From contig DFOA01000017.1 of assembly GCA_002381185.1 (NCBI GenBank), positions 252,921 through 316,920 on the forward strand: a stretch of 64,000 bases of DNA. Direction: 5' to 3'. This DNA is from Firmicutes bacterium UBA3553. GTDB lineage: Bacteria > Bacillota > Clostridia > Tissierellales > Sedimentibacteraceae. Position numbers and translations under genes: made by a program. Every line of letters begins with the position of its first letter. The first letter of the stretch is position 1. The notes below the pieces were generated by a model. That model was not told where the DNA came from. It saw only the letters and a list, made by a program, of their open reading frames with translations, and did not search any database. Of this stretch, positions 8,435 through 16,617 are shown piece after piece.

Positions 8435-10636
8435 ATGAATGTAATAAAAAGAGACGGAAGGCTTATAGAGTTTGATAAAAGCAAAATATCTGATGCTATA
8501 CTGAAGGCAATGAGCCACACCGCTGTTGGACAAGATATAGGACTTGCAAAGCAAATCGCGCAGGAAATAACAGATGAAACGACGGAAACCATTTCTGTGG
8601 AGGATATACAGGACCTGGTTGAAAAGAAGCTTATGGCTAGTAAAAGAAAGGACGTAGCAAAGGAGTATATAATTTACAGAAATAAAAGAAATATTGCAAG
8701 AGGCAGAAAGCAATATGACATATACATGGATATAGTGAATGCGGTTCCCAATGATGTTACAAGGGAAAATGCGAATATGAATGCTGATACTCCGGCAGGC
8801 ATGATGATGAAATTTGCCAGTGAATCTTCAAAACCTTTTGTCGACGACTGTCTTTTGTCAGAGCAGTCAAAATATTATGTGGAGAATAACTACATACATG
8901 TACATGACAAGGATTATTATCCAACTAAATCCCTTACATGCCTGCAGCATCCCTTAGACTATATTTTAAACAACGGGTTCAGAGCAGGGCACGGGTCCAG
9001 CAGGCCTGCAAAGAGAATAGAAACAGCTTCTATAATAGGGTGTATTTCCATGGAGCAAATACAGAATGAAATGCACGGCGGGCAATCAATCCCTGCCTTT
9101 GATTTTTATCTGGCTCCCTATGTGAAGCTTACTTATAAGGAAGAAGTTCATAAAATTGAACAGCTTTTGGATATTGATTTAAGTGAACTTTATGATATTG
9201 AGATAGAGGATTATATTGAAAAGCCTTTGACGGGACTTGAAGGCAATTTAAGGTATATGCAGCAATCTGTAAACAACACCGTAAAACGCGTGCATCAGGC
9301 CATGGAGGCGTTTATTCACAACATGAATACAATACATTCACGAGGCGGAAATCAGGTTGTGTTCAGCTCCATAAATTATGGTACGGACACAAGTCCCGAG
9401 GGAAGATGCATAATACGTGAGCTGCTTACCTCAACCTACCAGGGAGTCGGAAACGGAGAAACACCAATTTTCCCCATACAGATCTGGAAGAAAAAAAGAG
9501 GTGTAAATTATCTGCCAGATGATAGAAACTATGATTTGTACAAATTTTCCTGCAAGGTTACGGCAAAAAGATTTTTCCCCAATTATTTAAATTTAGATGC
9601 CACATTCAATGTGCATGAAGAGTGGGATATAAATGACCCCCGCAGATTTGAAAAAGAAGTTGCAACCATGGGCTGCAGGACAAGAGTTTTCGAAAACAGG
9701 CACGGTGAAAAAACTTCAATAGGCAGAGGAAATCTTTCCTTCACAACCATTAACATAGTGAAGCTTGCATTGGAATGCAGGGATATTGAAGAGTCTGCTG
9801 ATAAAAAAAGAGAATTTTTCAAAAAACTCCAAAAATGCATTGATGCTGCTGCGGAGCAGCTGTATGACAGGTATGTGTTCCAGTGTACTGCCATAAAAAA
9901 GCAATTTCCCATGCTCATGTCGGGAATGTGGCTAGGGAGCGAAAACCTTAAGCCTGATGACAGTGTTGAAAGTGTGTTGAAGCATGGCACACTTGGAATC
10001 GGATTTATCGGTTTGGCTGAAGCATTGATAGCATTGACAGGAAAGCATCACGGTGAAGATAAGAAGTCTCAGGAGCTGGGACTTGAAATAATTGAATATA
10101 TGAACAAAAGGGTAAAGGAAAAATCAGATTATTACGATTTGAACTACAGCCTGCTTTCAACACCTGCAGAAGGATTGAGCGGAAGGTTTATAAAAAAAGA
10201 CAGGAAACAATTCGGCTGCATCCCTCACGTTACCGACAAGGAATACTATACAAACAGCTCACACGTGCCTGTGTGGTATAAATGCTCCATTGAGCATAAA
10301 GCGCGGATAGAAGCTCCATATCATGAATATGAGAAGGGCGGACACATATTTTATGTGGAGCTTGACGGTGATGCAACTCATAATCCCTCAGCTGTTATGC
10401 AGACTGTCGAACTGATGGATAAATACAATATGGGATACGGCTCGGTCAACCATACCAGGAACAGATGTAAAAGCTGCGGATATGAAGATGCTTCGGAAAA
10501 TCTGGAAGTGTGCCCTGAATGCGGAAGCAAGGATATTGATACCATTCAAAGAATAACAGGATACCTGGTTGGGGGAGTGGACAGCTGGAACAACGCAAAA
10601 AAGGCAGAATTAAGAGACAGGGTGAAGCACAGTTGA
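8435..10636 (+). CDS. nrdD: Anaerobic ribonucleoside-triphosphate reductase (class III)
   Basis: Oxygen-sensitive glycyl-radical enzyme making dNTPs. At 733 aa it is full length. An N-terminal ATP-cone occupies about residues 1-90 (VIKRDGRLIEFDKSKI...). The catalytic barrel includes YIHVHDKDYYPTKSLTCLQHPL and GRGNLSFTTINIVKLAL. A C-terminal zinc site uses CKSCGYE and CPECGSKD. The radical site RITGYLVGG puts the glycyl residue at about Gly709. The stop overlaps the TTG start of nrdG. The close spacing after cbiO links cobalt and anaerobic genes physically, though class III enzyme itself does not use cobalamin. Confidence 0.96.
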   Translation: MNVIKRDGRLIEFDKSKISDAILKAMSHTAVGQDIGLAKQIAQEITDETTETISVEDIQDLVEKKLMASKRKDVAKEYIIYRNKRNIARGRKQYDIYMDIVNAVPNDVTRENANMNADTPAGMMMKFASESSKPFVDDCLLSEQSKYYVENNYIHVHDKDYYPTKSLTCLQHPLDYILNNGFRAGHGSSRPAKRIETASIIGCISMEQIQNEMHGGQSIPAFDFYLAPYVKLTYKEEVHKIEQLLDIDLSELYDIEIEDYIEKPLTGLEGNLRYMQQSVNNTVKRVHQAMEAFIHNMNTIHSRGGNQVVFSSINYGTDTSPEGRCIIRELLTSTYQGVGNGETPIFPIQIWKKKRGVNYLPDDRNYDLYKFSCKVTAKRFFPNYLNLDATFNVHEEWDINDPRRFEKEVATMGCRTRVFENRHGEKTSIGRGNLSFTTINIVKLALECRDIEESADKKREFFKKLQKCIDAAAEQLYDRYVFQCTAIKKQFPMLMSGMWLGSENLKPDDSVESVLKHGTLGIGFIGLAEALIALTGKHHGEDKKSQELGLEIIEYMNKRVKEKSDYYDLNYSLLSTPAEGLSGRFIKKDRKQFGCIPHVTDKEYYTNSSHVPVWYKCSIEHKARIEAPYHEYEKGGHIFYVELDGDATHNPSAVMQTVELMDKYNMGYGSVNHTRNRCKSCGYEDASENLEVCPECGSKDIDTIQRITGYLVGGVDSWNNAKKAELRDRVKHS

Positions 10637-11154
10637 GCGGTAAATTGCTTTATGTAGCGGATATAGTTGAAAATACAATAGTGGACGGCACAGGCTTCAG
10701 AACATCCCTGTATTTAAGCGGGTGCGACATACGCTGTGAAGACTGCCACAATAAAGAGCTTTGGGATATTAATTCCGGGCATGCCGTGGAAATTGACGAG
10801 GTATTTGAAAAAATTACAGGAAGCTTTACAAATATTACTTTCATAGGCGGGGAACCAATGATGCAGGCTAAGTCCCTTACAGCACTGGCAGAAAAAATTA
10901 AAAATAATACCCATAAGGATATTTGGATATATAGCGGACACACTTATGAAGAAATAATTAATGATAAAATATATTTTAACCTGCTTAAGTTTTGTGATGT
11001 GCTGGTTGACGGAAAATTCGATAAAAAATTTTCCCAAAATAATTTAAGATTCAGGGGTTCAATAAATCAAAGAATTATAGATGTTAAAAAATCGCTGGAC
11101 AAGAATGAGATAATTCTTTGGAATGATGAAGAGGATTTCTGTATTCCAAATTAA
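10633..11154 (+). CDS. nrdG: Anaerobic RNR activating enzyme (radical SAM)
   Basis: Radical-SAM activase (173 aa) that generates the glycyl radical on NrdD. The cluster motif CxxxCxxC is at Cys31, Cys35 and Cys38 (SGCDIRCEDCHN), followed by the FIGGEPMMQ SAM-binding segment. The start is a TTG overlapping the nrdD TGA (TTGA), giving translational coupling. Nineteen bases after its stop the sequence switches to a copy of T-box leader DNA (see 11174), so its natural terminator may have been lost in that rearrangement. Confidence 0.95.
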   Translation: MSGKLLYVADIVENTIVDGTGFRTSLYLSGCDIRCEDCHNKELWDINSGHAVEIDEVFEKITGSFTNITFIGGEPMMQAKSLTALAEKIKNNTHKDIWIYSGHTYEEIINDKIYFNLLKFCDVLVDGKFDKKFSQNNLRFRGSINQRIIDVKKSLDKNEIILWNDEEDFCIPN

Positions 11155-11173
11155 TGAAAACTGCAATAAAAAG

Positions 11174-11287
11174 ATACTGAAGGACCTCCCGGAGTTGATT
11201 TTCTGAAAGCCGCTTGTGCAAATAGGAAAATCCGGATTTCTCCGTTACAGGAAATAAAGAGAACTATTTGTACAGGAATAGTTAAAA
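11174..11287 (+). repeat. Stranded copy of Asp T-box leader segment (direct repeat, copy 1)
   Basis: A 114-bp segment that matches 11870-11983 with a single difference (G for A near its start). It begins just before the specifier (ACTGAAGGACC) and stops just before the antiterminator, so it lacks the first half of stem I, the TGGTACC box and any promoter. It therefore cannot work as a T-box. It looks like the product of a duplication or recombination that left a leader fragment directly behind nrdG. Confidence 0.9.
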
Positions 11288-11420
11288 GAAAAGCGTTCGG
11301 ATAAAGCCCTATCAAAGCAATCCGAACACCCTAAATCGTAATATCCCACTATAAGGGAAAAACACTCTGAAAGTAAAGTCAAGGTTCCCACCTTGGCTTA
11401 CTTTTATTTTTAATCTATTT
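11284..11420 (-). ncRNA. Candidate small RNA on the minus strand
   Basis: On the minus strand a TTTACA box (11449-11454) and a TATAAT box (11427-11432) are separated by 16 bp, predicting a start near 11420. The transcript would open with a hairpin (CCAAGG/CCTTGA arms, 11376-11399). It would end at a second hairpin with GTTCGGAT/ATCCGAAC arms (11295-11327) followed by GCTTTTCTTTT, a good rho-independent terminator. No open reading frame fits. I do not recognise the RNA family; it could also be the leader of a lost gene. Confidence 0.45.
11376..11411 (+). terminator. Possible plus-strand terminator after nrdG
   Basis: The arms AAGTCAAGG (11376-11384) and CCTTGGCTT (11391-11399) pair with one G-U, followed by ACTTTTATTTTT. 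This would stop plus-strand read-through from nrdG and the stranded T-box fragment. The same DNA forms the 5' hairpin of the candidate minus-strand RNA, so either or both roles are possible. Confidence 0.5.
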
Positions 11421-11627
11421 ATCGTTATTATACCACATAACGTGTAATTGTAAACACTTTTTAAAAAATTATTAAAAATAGTTAAACTAAAGTTTAATTA
11501 GAATACCCATTTATCTATATAATATGCGTATCTGTCAAAATATTACCTTTTTTCATTTCTGCACCATCTAACTATATTACAGTACCATACAATTTCGACG
11601 TTCTCAACCTCTTTGTTACTTTCTAGT

Positions 11628-11671
11628 GGGAAAGTGCTGGAGCCGCATTGCTGCCAGCGTCGCGGTTTCCC
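11628..11671. repeat. GC-rich imperfect palindrome
   Basis: GGGAAA and TTTCCC ends enclose a GC-rich core with internal GCTGG/CCAGC complementarity, inside otherwise very AT-rich DNA. It is not followed by a T-run. On the minus strand it can be read as a short open frame, but nothing recognisable results. Possibly the end of a decayed mobile element. Confidence 0.4.
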
Positions 11672-11749
11672 GCTGTTCCCATGATTTAAAAGTATGTTTA
11701 TCTTTTTTCAAAAATTTTTACAGCGCAAATAATTCTCAAAATAATTTTA

Positions 11750-11778
11750 TTGACATACATGAACAACAGGAATATACT
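11750..11778 (+). promoter_or_regulatory. Sigma-A promoter of the aspS T-box leader
   Basis: TTGACA at 11750-11755 and TATACT at 11773-11778 with an ideal 17-bp spacer. The predicted start near 11785 lies just upstream of the GAAGAGTAGG segment that opens stem I of the T-box leader. Confidence 0.8.
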
Positions 11779-11784
11779 AATTTT

Positions 11785-12032
11785 AATATTTTAATTACTG
11801 AGATGGGAAGAGTAGGTATAGGGAATCCTGCAGCGAATCAGGGACGGTGGAAGCCTGATGAGATGAATCATACTGAAAGACCTCCCGGAGTTGATTTTCT
11901 GAAAGCCGCTTGTGCAAATAGGAAAATCCGGATTTCTCCGTTACAGGAAATAAAGAGAACTATTTGTACAGGAATAGTTAAAAAGAATGGTACCGTGGGC
12001 AGCTCACTTCTTACAATGAAGTGGGCTTTTTA
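11785..12032 (+). promoter_or_regulatory. T-box leader, specifier GAC (Asp), first antiterminator module
   Basis: tRNA-sensing leader. It shows the stem I base GAAGAGTAGG, the apical AGCGAATCAGGGACGGTGGAAGCC region, then the specifier. Aligned with the Val, Ile and Tyr leaders in this window (specifier about 5-6 nt before GGAG or AGAG), the codon is GAC (Asp) at 11879-11881. The T-box TGGTACCGTGG is at 11988-11998. The terminator hairpin AGCTCACTTC/GAAGTGGGCT plus T-run follows at 12001-12031. The Asp specifier matches the downstream AspRS. The T-box sequence is slightly off the usual TGGTACCGCGG. Confidence 0.85.
11870..11983 (+). repeat. Direct repeat, copy 2 (inside the functional T-box)
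   Basis: The partner of 11174-11287, identical over 114 bp apart from one base. It spans the specifier, the lower 3' side of stem I and the stem II/III linker. The copies diverge right where the antiterminator begins here. High identity implies a recent duplication. Confidence 0.9.
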
Positions 12033-12105
12033 TATTTTATGCGGTAGGGAGCAGTGCACACTCTTTTTGTTCTTGAGATTATTTCCTGCATGTAGTTAAT
12101 AAGAG

Positions 12106-12147
12106 TGGTACCGCGGTCATCGCCTCTTTCGTAGAGGTGATTTTTTT
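12106..12147 (+). promoter_or_regulatory. Second T-box antiterminator/terminator module before aspS
   Basis: A second, consensus T-box TGGTACCGCGG (12106-12116) with its own terminator, ATCGCCTCT/AGAGGTGAT plus seven T (12119-12147). Only about 75 nt separate it from the first terminator, too little for another stem I. This makes one specifier domain followed by two terminators in series, or a decayed tandem T-box. It lies 20 nt before the aspS start. Confidence 0.8.
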
Positions 12148-12166
12148 ATGAGAGGAGAATGTTAGA

Positions 12167-13453
12167 ATGGAAAGAATTTTAATAAGTGAAACAAGAAATT
12201 TTACAGGCAATGAAGTCATAATAAAAGGATGGATTCACAGAATAAGAAGCATAGGAAGAATTGCGTTTCTCCTGGTCAGGGACAGAAGCGGAATAATTCA
12301 ATGTGTAGTTAATACTAAAAATATTGAAATAAAAGGATTGAAGCTCGAAAGTGTCATTGAAATAAAAGGAGATGCTATCAAAAATGAGTCAAATGGAAAC
12401 GGCGTTGAGATACAAGTAAATGCACTGGATGTCATATCTGCAGCTGAGGAGTTACCTATAGAAATTAACAAGGAATCTTTCAGTTTAAACTTGGATGTGC
12501 TTTTAAACAACCGTGTGCTCAGCTTAAGAAATCCTAAGATAAACGCAATATTCAAGATACAGGCGGCACTGGCACAGGGATTTTCGCAATATCTGACACA
12601 ACAGGGATTTACCCAGATATTTACACCAAAGATTGTAGCAGAGGGAACAGAAGGCGGAACCAATCTGTTTACTGTGAACTATTTTGATAAAAAGGCATAC
12701 CTTGCCCAAAGTCCTCAGTTTTATAAGCAGATGATGGTTGGAGCAGGTTATGAAAGAGTATTTGAAATAGGCCACGTATACAGGGCGGAGAGTCATGATA
12801 CAAAGAGGCATCTCAACGAATATGTCAGCCTGGATCTGGAGATGGGATTCATTGAGGATGAGTTCGAGATAATGAAGCTTGAAACTGAGCTGCTCAGACA
12901 TATGATGCTGCATCTCACCCAGACATGCAAGACTGAACTTGAGCTTTCGGGTGCGTATATACCTGTTGTGCCTAAAGAAATTCCAAGATTGAAATTATCT
13001 GAAGCAATACATATTTTAAAAACACAATATGGTAAGAACAATCTGGATGGAGATTTAGACCCGGAAGGTGAAGCTCTTATATCCAGATATGTAAAGGAAA
13101 GGTATGACTCTGATTTTATTTTTCTGACTCATTACCCGCAGTCAAAAAGGCCTATGTATACCATGCCCGCCGAAAATTCCGAAACTCACAGCTTTGACCT
13201 GCTGTTCAGGGGACTTGAAATAACAACAGGAGGGCAGAGGATACACCAATATGAAAAATTAAAGAGCAGCATGCTGAAACATGGTCTTAATCCTGATGAC
13301 TTTGAAGGATATCTGTCTGTTTTCAGGCATGGAATGCCTCCTCACGGCGGTCTTGCTATAGGGCTTGAAAGAATAACGGCGATGCTTCTGGGGCTGGAAA
13401 ATGTTCGTGAAGCTGCCAGTTTTCCCAGAGACAGAAACAGGTTGGCTCCGTAG
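12167..13453 (+). CDS. aspS2: Aspartyl-tRNA synthetase, archaeal type (likely non-discriminating)
   Basis: Class II synthetase of 428 aa, far shorter than bacterial AspRS (about 590 aa) and lacking its GAD insertion, as in archaeal AspRS. An OB-fold anticodon domain covers about 1-105; the QSPQFYKQ loop is at 182-189; motif 2 is FEIGHVYRAES at 199-209; motif 3 is GLAIGLERIT near the end, closing with FPRDRNRL. His24 in GWIHRIR and Pro97 fall where non-discriminating enzymes carry His and Pro. This suggests it can also charge tRNA-Asn for later amidation; that is inference. It is preceded by a GAC-specifier T-box. An AsnRS is the alternative, but the C-terminus favours AspRS. Confidence 0.82.
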   Translation: MERILISETRNFTGNEVIIKGWIHRIRSIGRIAFLLVRDRSGIIQCVVNTKNIEIKGLKLESVIEIKGDAIKNESNGNGVEIQVNALDVISAAEELPIEINKESFSLNLDVLLNNRVLSLRNPKINAIFKIQAALAQGFSQYLTQQGFTQIFTPKIVAEGTEGGTNLFTVNYFDKKAYLAQSPQFYKQMMVGAGYERVFEIGHVYRAESHDTKRHLNEYVSLDLEMGFIEDEFEIMKLETELLRHMMLHLTQTCKTELELSGAYIPVVPKEIPRLKLSEAIHILKTQYGKNNLDGDLDPEGEALISRYVKERYDSDFIFLTHYPQSKRPMYTMPAENSETHSFDLLFRGLEITTGGQRIHQYEKLKSSMLKHGLNPDDFEGYLSVFRHGMPPHGGLAIGLERITAMLLGLENVREAASFPRDRNRLAP

Positions 13454-13506
13454 TAAATATTTGTAAATATTCGCAAATTAAAAATCAATAAGCAATAAAA
13501 AACCTG

Positions 13507-13535
13507 TTGACAAAGATATGAATATTTAATATTAT
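13507..13535 (+). promoter_or_regulatory. Sigma-A promoter of the valS leader
   Basis: TTGACA (13507-13512) and TATTAT (13530-13535) with a 17-bp spacer; predicted start near 13542, just before the T-box leader. Confidence 0.8.
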
Positions 13536-13541
13536 GGTAAG

Positions 13542-13776
13542 TAATTAAATAAAAAGCGATGAAAAAGAGGAGTAGGTGCATAAACTTCACAGAGATTGAA
13601 GACCGGAGGTTGAGAGTCTTCATAAGTCAATTTGCATTGAAGGTAGCTTTGGAGCATTTAATCTGAAACTTAAGTAGGATTAAACGGTGTGACCGTTATA
13701 GAATTAAGAGCCAGTAATGGAAATTAGGTGGTACCGCGGGTTTTCTCGTCCTTATGACGAGAATGCCCGTTTTTTG
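13542..13776 (+). promoter_or_regulatory. T-box leader, specifier GTA (Val)
   Basis: Complete T-box riboswitch: AGAGGAGTAGGTG at the stem I base, AGAGATTGAAGACCGG at the apical side, specifier GTA in GAAGGTAGC, then T-box AGGTGGTACCGCGGG (13726-13740). The terminator GCGGG...CCCG with a T-run ends near 13776. It controls valS, matching the Val codon. The leader is separated from valS by about 115 bp because a dispersed repeat lies between them. Confidence 0.92.
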
Positions 13777-13791
13777 ATGCCATTCTTCGCG

Positions 13792-13811
13792 GGGACGGTT
13801 CTTTTTGAGAC
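13792..13811 (+). repeat. GGGACGGTTCTTTTT repeat, single arm
   Basis: One arm (GGGACGGTTCTTTTTGAGAC) of the dispersed element also seen at 16555, 19922 and 30955. There is no mirror arm here, so it is a half copy lying between the valS terminator and start codon. Confidence 0.75.
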
Positions 13812-13892
13812 TGATTCGCGATACCACGCAAAGGATGTAGTGAACGACCTTATCGTTCTGCTTTATAAAATTATCTAGAAAGGAATGATATT

Positions 13893-16544
13893 ATGAATAA
13901 TATACCAAGCAAGTATAATCCTAAAGAATTTGAAGAGAAGGTTTATAATATTTGGATGGAAGAAAACTGCTTCAGAGCAGAAGTGAATCCTGACAAAAAA
14001 CCATTTACAATTGTGATGCCGCCTCCCAATATTACAGGACAGCTTCACATGGGCCACGCCCTTGACATGACTCTACAGGATGTATTGACGAGATGGAAGA
14101 GGATGGAGGGTTTTGAAGCCTTGTGGCTGCCTGGCTCAGACCATGCCAGCATTGCCACGGAGGTTAAGGTTGTAGAAAAGATTAAAAAAGAAGAAGGAAA
14201 ATCAAAGGAAGAACTGGGTAGAGAGGAATTCTTAAAAAGGGCCTGGAAGTGGAAGGAAGAATACGGCGGAAGAATAGTTGAACAAGTCAAAAAACTGGGA
14301 AATTCCTGTGACTGGTCAAGAGAAAGATTTACAATGGATGAGGGCTGTAATGAGGCAGTTAAGGAATTCTTTATTAATTTATATAACAAAGGACTTATTT
14401 ACAGGGGCAACAGAATTATCAACTGGTGTCCGGACTGCCACACAACATTGTCAGACGCCGAGGTTGAATATGAGGACACGCCGGGAAATTATTACTATGT
14501 AAAATATCCATATGCTGATAATCCCGAGGATTATTTCGTTGTTGCAACAACAAGACCTGAAACAATGTTTGGAGATGTTGCCATAGCCGCACATCCTGAA
14601 GATGAAAGATACAAACACCTGATAGGAAGAAAAGTAATTGTACCTTTGGTAGGAAGAGAAATACCTATTATTGCCGATGAATATCCTGATATGACAAAGG
14701 GAACAGGTGCATTAAAAATAACTCCATGCCATGACCCTAATGACTTTGAAATAGGACTTCGCCATGATTTGGAACAAATCAACTGCATGAATGATGACGG
14801 CACTATGAATGAAGAGGCCGGAAAATACAACGGCATGGACCGCTATGAATGCAGAAAGTTATTTGTTAAGGATCTTGAAGACAGCGGATTTATGTTAAAA
14901 ACAGAAAAGACAGATCATAACGTTGGAACATGCTACAGATGCCACAACATAATTGAACCGAGAGTATCGGACCAATGGTTTGTAAGCATGAAATCTCTTG
15001 CTGAACCCGCATTGAAAGCAAGTGCAGATAAAGAAGTTGAATTCGTTCCGGAACGTTTTACAAAAATTTATACCCATTGGCTTGAAAACATAAGGGACTG
15101 GTGTATATCAAGGCAGCTTTGGTGGGGACACAGAATACCGGCATATTATTGTCAGGAATGCGGTGAAATCATGGTTTCTAAAGAAGCTCCTGAAAAGTGC
15201 TCTAAATGTGGCAGCAGTGATATCAAGCAGGATGAAGATGTTCTAGATACATGGTTCTCATCAGGATTATGGCCTTTTTCAACATTGGGATGGCCTAATG
15301 AAACAGAGGATTTAAAATATTTCTATCCCACAGATGTACTTGTAACAGGCTATGACATCATATTCTTCTGGGTTGTTCGCATGGTATTTTCCGCATTGGA
15401 AGCAACCGGAGAATCACCTTTCAAGCATGTATTCATCCATGGTCTGGTGAGAGATGCAGAAGGCAGAAAGATGAGCAAGTCCCTGGGAAACGGTATTGAT
15501 CCGCTTGAAGTTATCGACCAGTTTGGTGCTGATGCTTTAAGATTTATGCTTATGACAGGAATTTCACCGGGAAATGATACCCGTTTTAACAATGACAAAC
15601 TTGAATCAAGCCGTAACTTTGCCAATAAGCTGTGGAATGCATCAAGATTTGTTCTTATGAACATTGAAGGCGATTTAACAGATAAAGAAACAGCAAAGAA
15701 AAATTACAAGACTGAAGACAAATGGATTATTTCAAGGGCTAACAAAGCAGCTAAAGAAGTAAAAGAAAACCTTGATAAATTTGAATTAGGCCTTGCGGCT
15801 CAAAGAGTTTATGATTTCATCTGGAATGAATACTGCGATTGGTACATTGAAATTGTTAAGCCGAGATTATATGGCGGAGAAGGAACAGACAAAGACACGG
15901 CAAGATTTGTTCTTATAAGGGTATTAAAAGATATGCTGAAGCTTTTGCATCCATTTATGCCGTTCATAACAGAAGAAATCTGGTCATACCTTCCTGATAC
16001 AGATTCGAGACTGGTTAAGTCAGAGTGGCCTTTATTCAACGAAGAAGAAAACTTTGAGGAAGCGGAAAGCTCTATGGAATTTATCATGGAAGCAGTAAGA
16101 AGTATCCGTAACACAAGAGCTGAAATGAATGTTGCACCTTCAAGAAAAGCAAGAGCAATATTTGTACCCAACAAAGAAAATATAAGCGAATTTATACAGT
16201 CTGGAGCTCAGCACTTTGCTACACTTGCAAATATTACAGAAGTTACAATAGTTAATGATAAGTCATTGATAGAGGAAGATACAGCATCATCTGTAATAGA
16301 CGGAACTGAAATTTATCTGCCATTGTCAGATTTAATCGATTACGAAAAAGAAATAGAAAGACTTGAAAAAGAAAAATCAAGACTTGAAGGCGAGCTCCAA
16401 AGAGTTTATAATAAATTGAACAATGAAAAATTTATCAGCAAGGCACCTGAAAGTGTAGTTAATGAAGAAAAAGAAAAACTTACTAAATATCAGTCAATGA
16501 TGGAAAAGGTGTCGGAAAGACTGGAACAATTAAAAAACAAATAA
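13893..16544 (+). CDS. valS: Valyl-tRNA synthetase
   Basis: Class I synthetase, 883 aa, full length. The HIGH motif appears as HMGH at residues 52-55 within PPPNITGQLHMGHALD, and KMSKS is at 526-530. The editing (CP1) domain lies between them (TTRPETMFGDVA). A zinc-ribbon-like CQECG...CSKCG lies near 420-440. The last 60 residues are a Lys/Glu-rich coiled coil typical of ValRS (tRNA-binding arm). The ATG follows GAAAGGAATG. Controlled by the Val T-box upstream. Confidence 0.97.
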   Translation: MNNIPSKYNPKEFEEKVYNIWMEENCFRAEVNPDKKPFTIVMPPPNITGQLHMGHALDMTLQDVLTRWKRMEGFEALWLPGSDHASIATEVKVVEKIKKEEGKSKEELGREEFLKRAWKWKEEYGGRIVEQVKKLGNSCDWSRERFTMDEGCNEAVKEFFINLYNKGLIYRGNRIINWCPDCHTTLSDAEVEYEDTPGNYYYVKYPYADNPEDYFVVATTRPETMFGDVAIAAHPEDERYKHLIGRKVIVPLVGREIPIIADEYPDMTKGTGALKITPCHDPNDFEIGLRHDLEQINCMNDDGTMNEEAGKYNGMDRYECRKLFVKDLEDSGFMLKTEKTDHNVGTCYRCHNIIEPRVSDQWFVSMKSLAEPALKASADKEVEFVPERFTKIYTHWLENIRDWCISRQLWWGHRIPAYYCQECGEIMVSKEAPEKCSKCGSSDIKQDEDVLDTWFSSGLWPFSTLGWPNETEDLKYFYPTDVLVTGYDIIFFWVVRMVFSALEATGESPFKHVFIHGLVRDAEGRKMSKSLGNGIDPLEVIDQFGADALRFMLMTGISPGNDTRFNNDKLESSRNFANKLWNASRFVLMNIEGDLTDKETAKKNYKTEDKWIISRANKAAKEVKENLDKFELGLAAQRVYDFIWNEYCDWYIEIVKPRLYGGEGTDKDTARFVLIRVLKDMLKLLHPFMPFITEEIWSYLPDTDSRLVKSEWPLFNEEENFEEAESSMEFIMEAVRSIRNTRAEMNVAPSRKARAIFVPNKENISEFIQSGAQHFATLANITEVTIVNDKSLIEEDTASSVIDGTEIYLPLSDLIDYEKEIERLEKEKSRLEGELQRVYNKLNNEKFISKAPESVVNEEKEKLTKYQSMMEKVSERLEQLKNK

Positions 16545-16554
16545 GCAAATAAGA

Positions 16555-16599
16555 GACGGTTCTTTTTGATTGACTAAATGCCAATTAAAAAGAACCGTC
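16555..16599. repeat. Palindromic GGGACGGTTCTTTTT-family repeat
   Basis: GACGGTTCTTTTT (16555-16567) and its exact complement AAAAAGAACCGTC (16587-16599) flank a short loop. It sits 10 bp after valS and 18 bp before the next gene's start, so it could also act as a terminator or mRNA-end hairpin. Confidence 0.85.
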
Positions 16600-16617
16600 A
16601 ACATAAAGGAGGATATT

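Noticed and set aside
11626..12099. 157-residue open frame over the aspS leader
   Set aside because: It runs through the T-box promoter, stem I and first terminator, has no ribosome site and no recognisable protein content; the RNA structures explain the sequence.
12167..13453. Calling this gene asnS
   Set aside because: Length and fold are shared, but the FPRDRNRL ending, the QSPQFYKQ region and the GAC specifier fit AspRS better.
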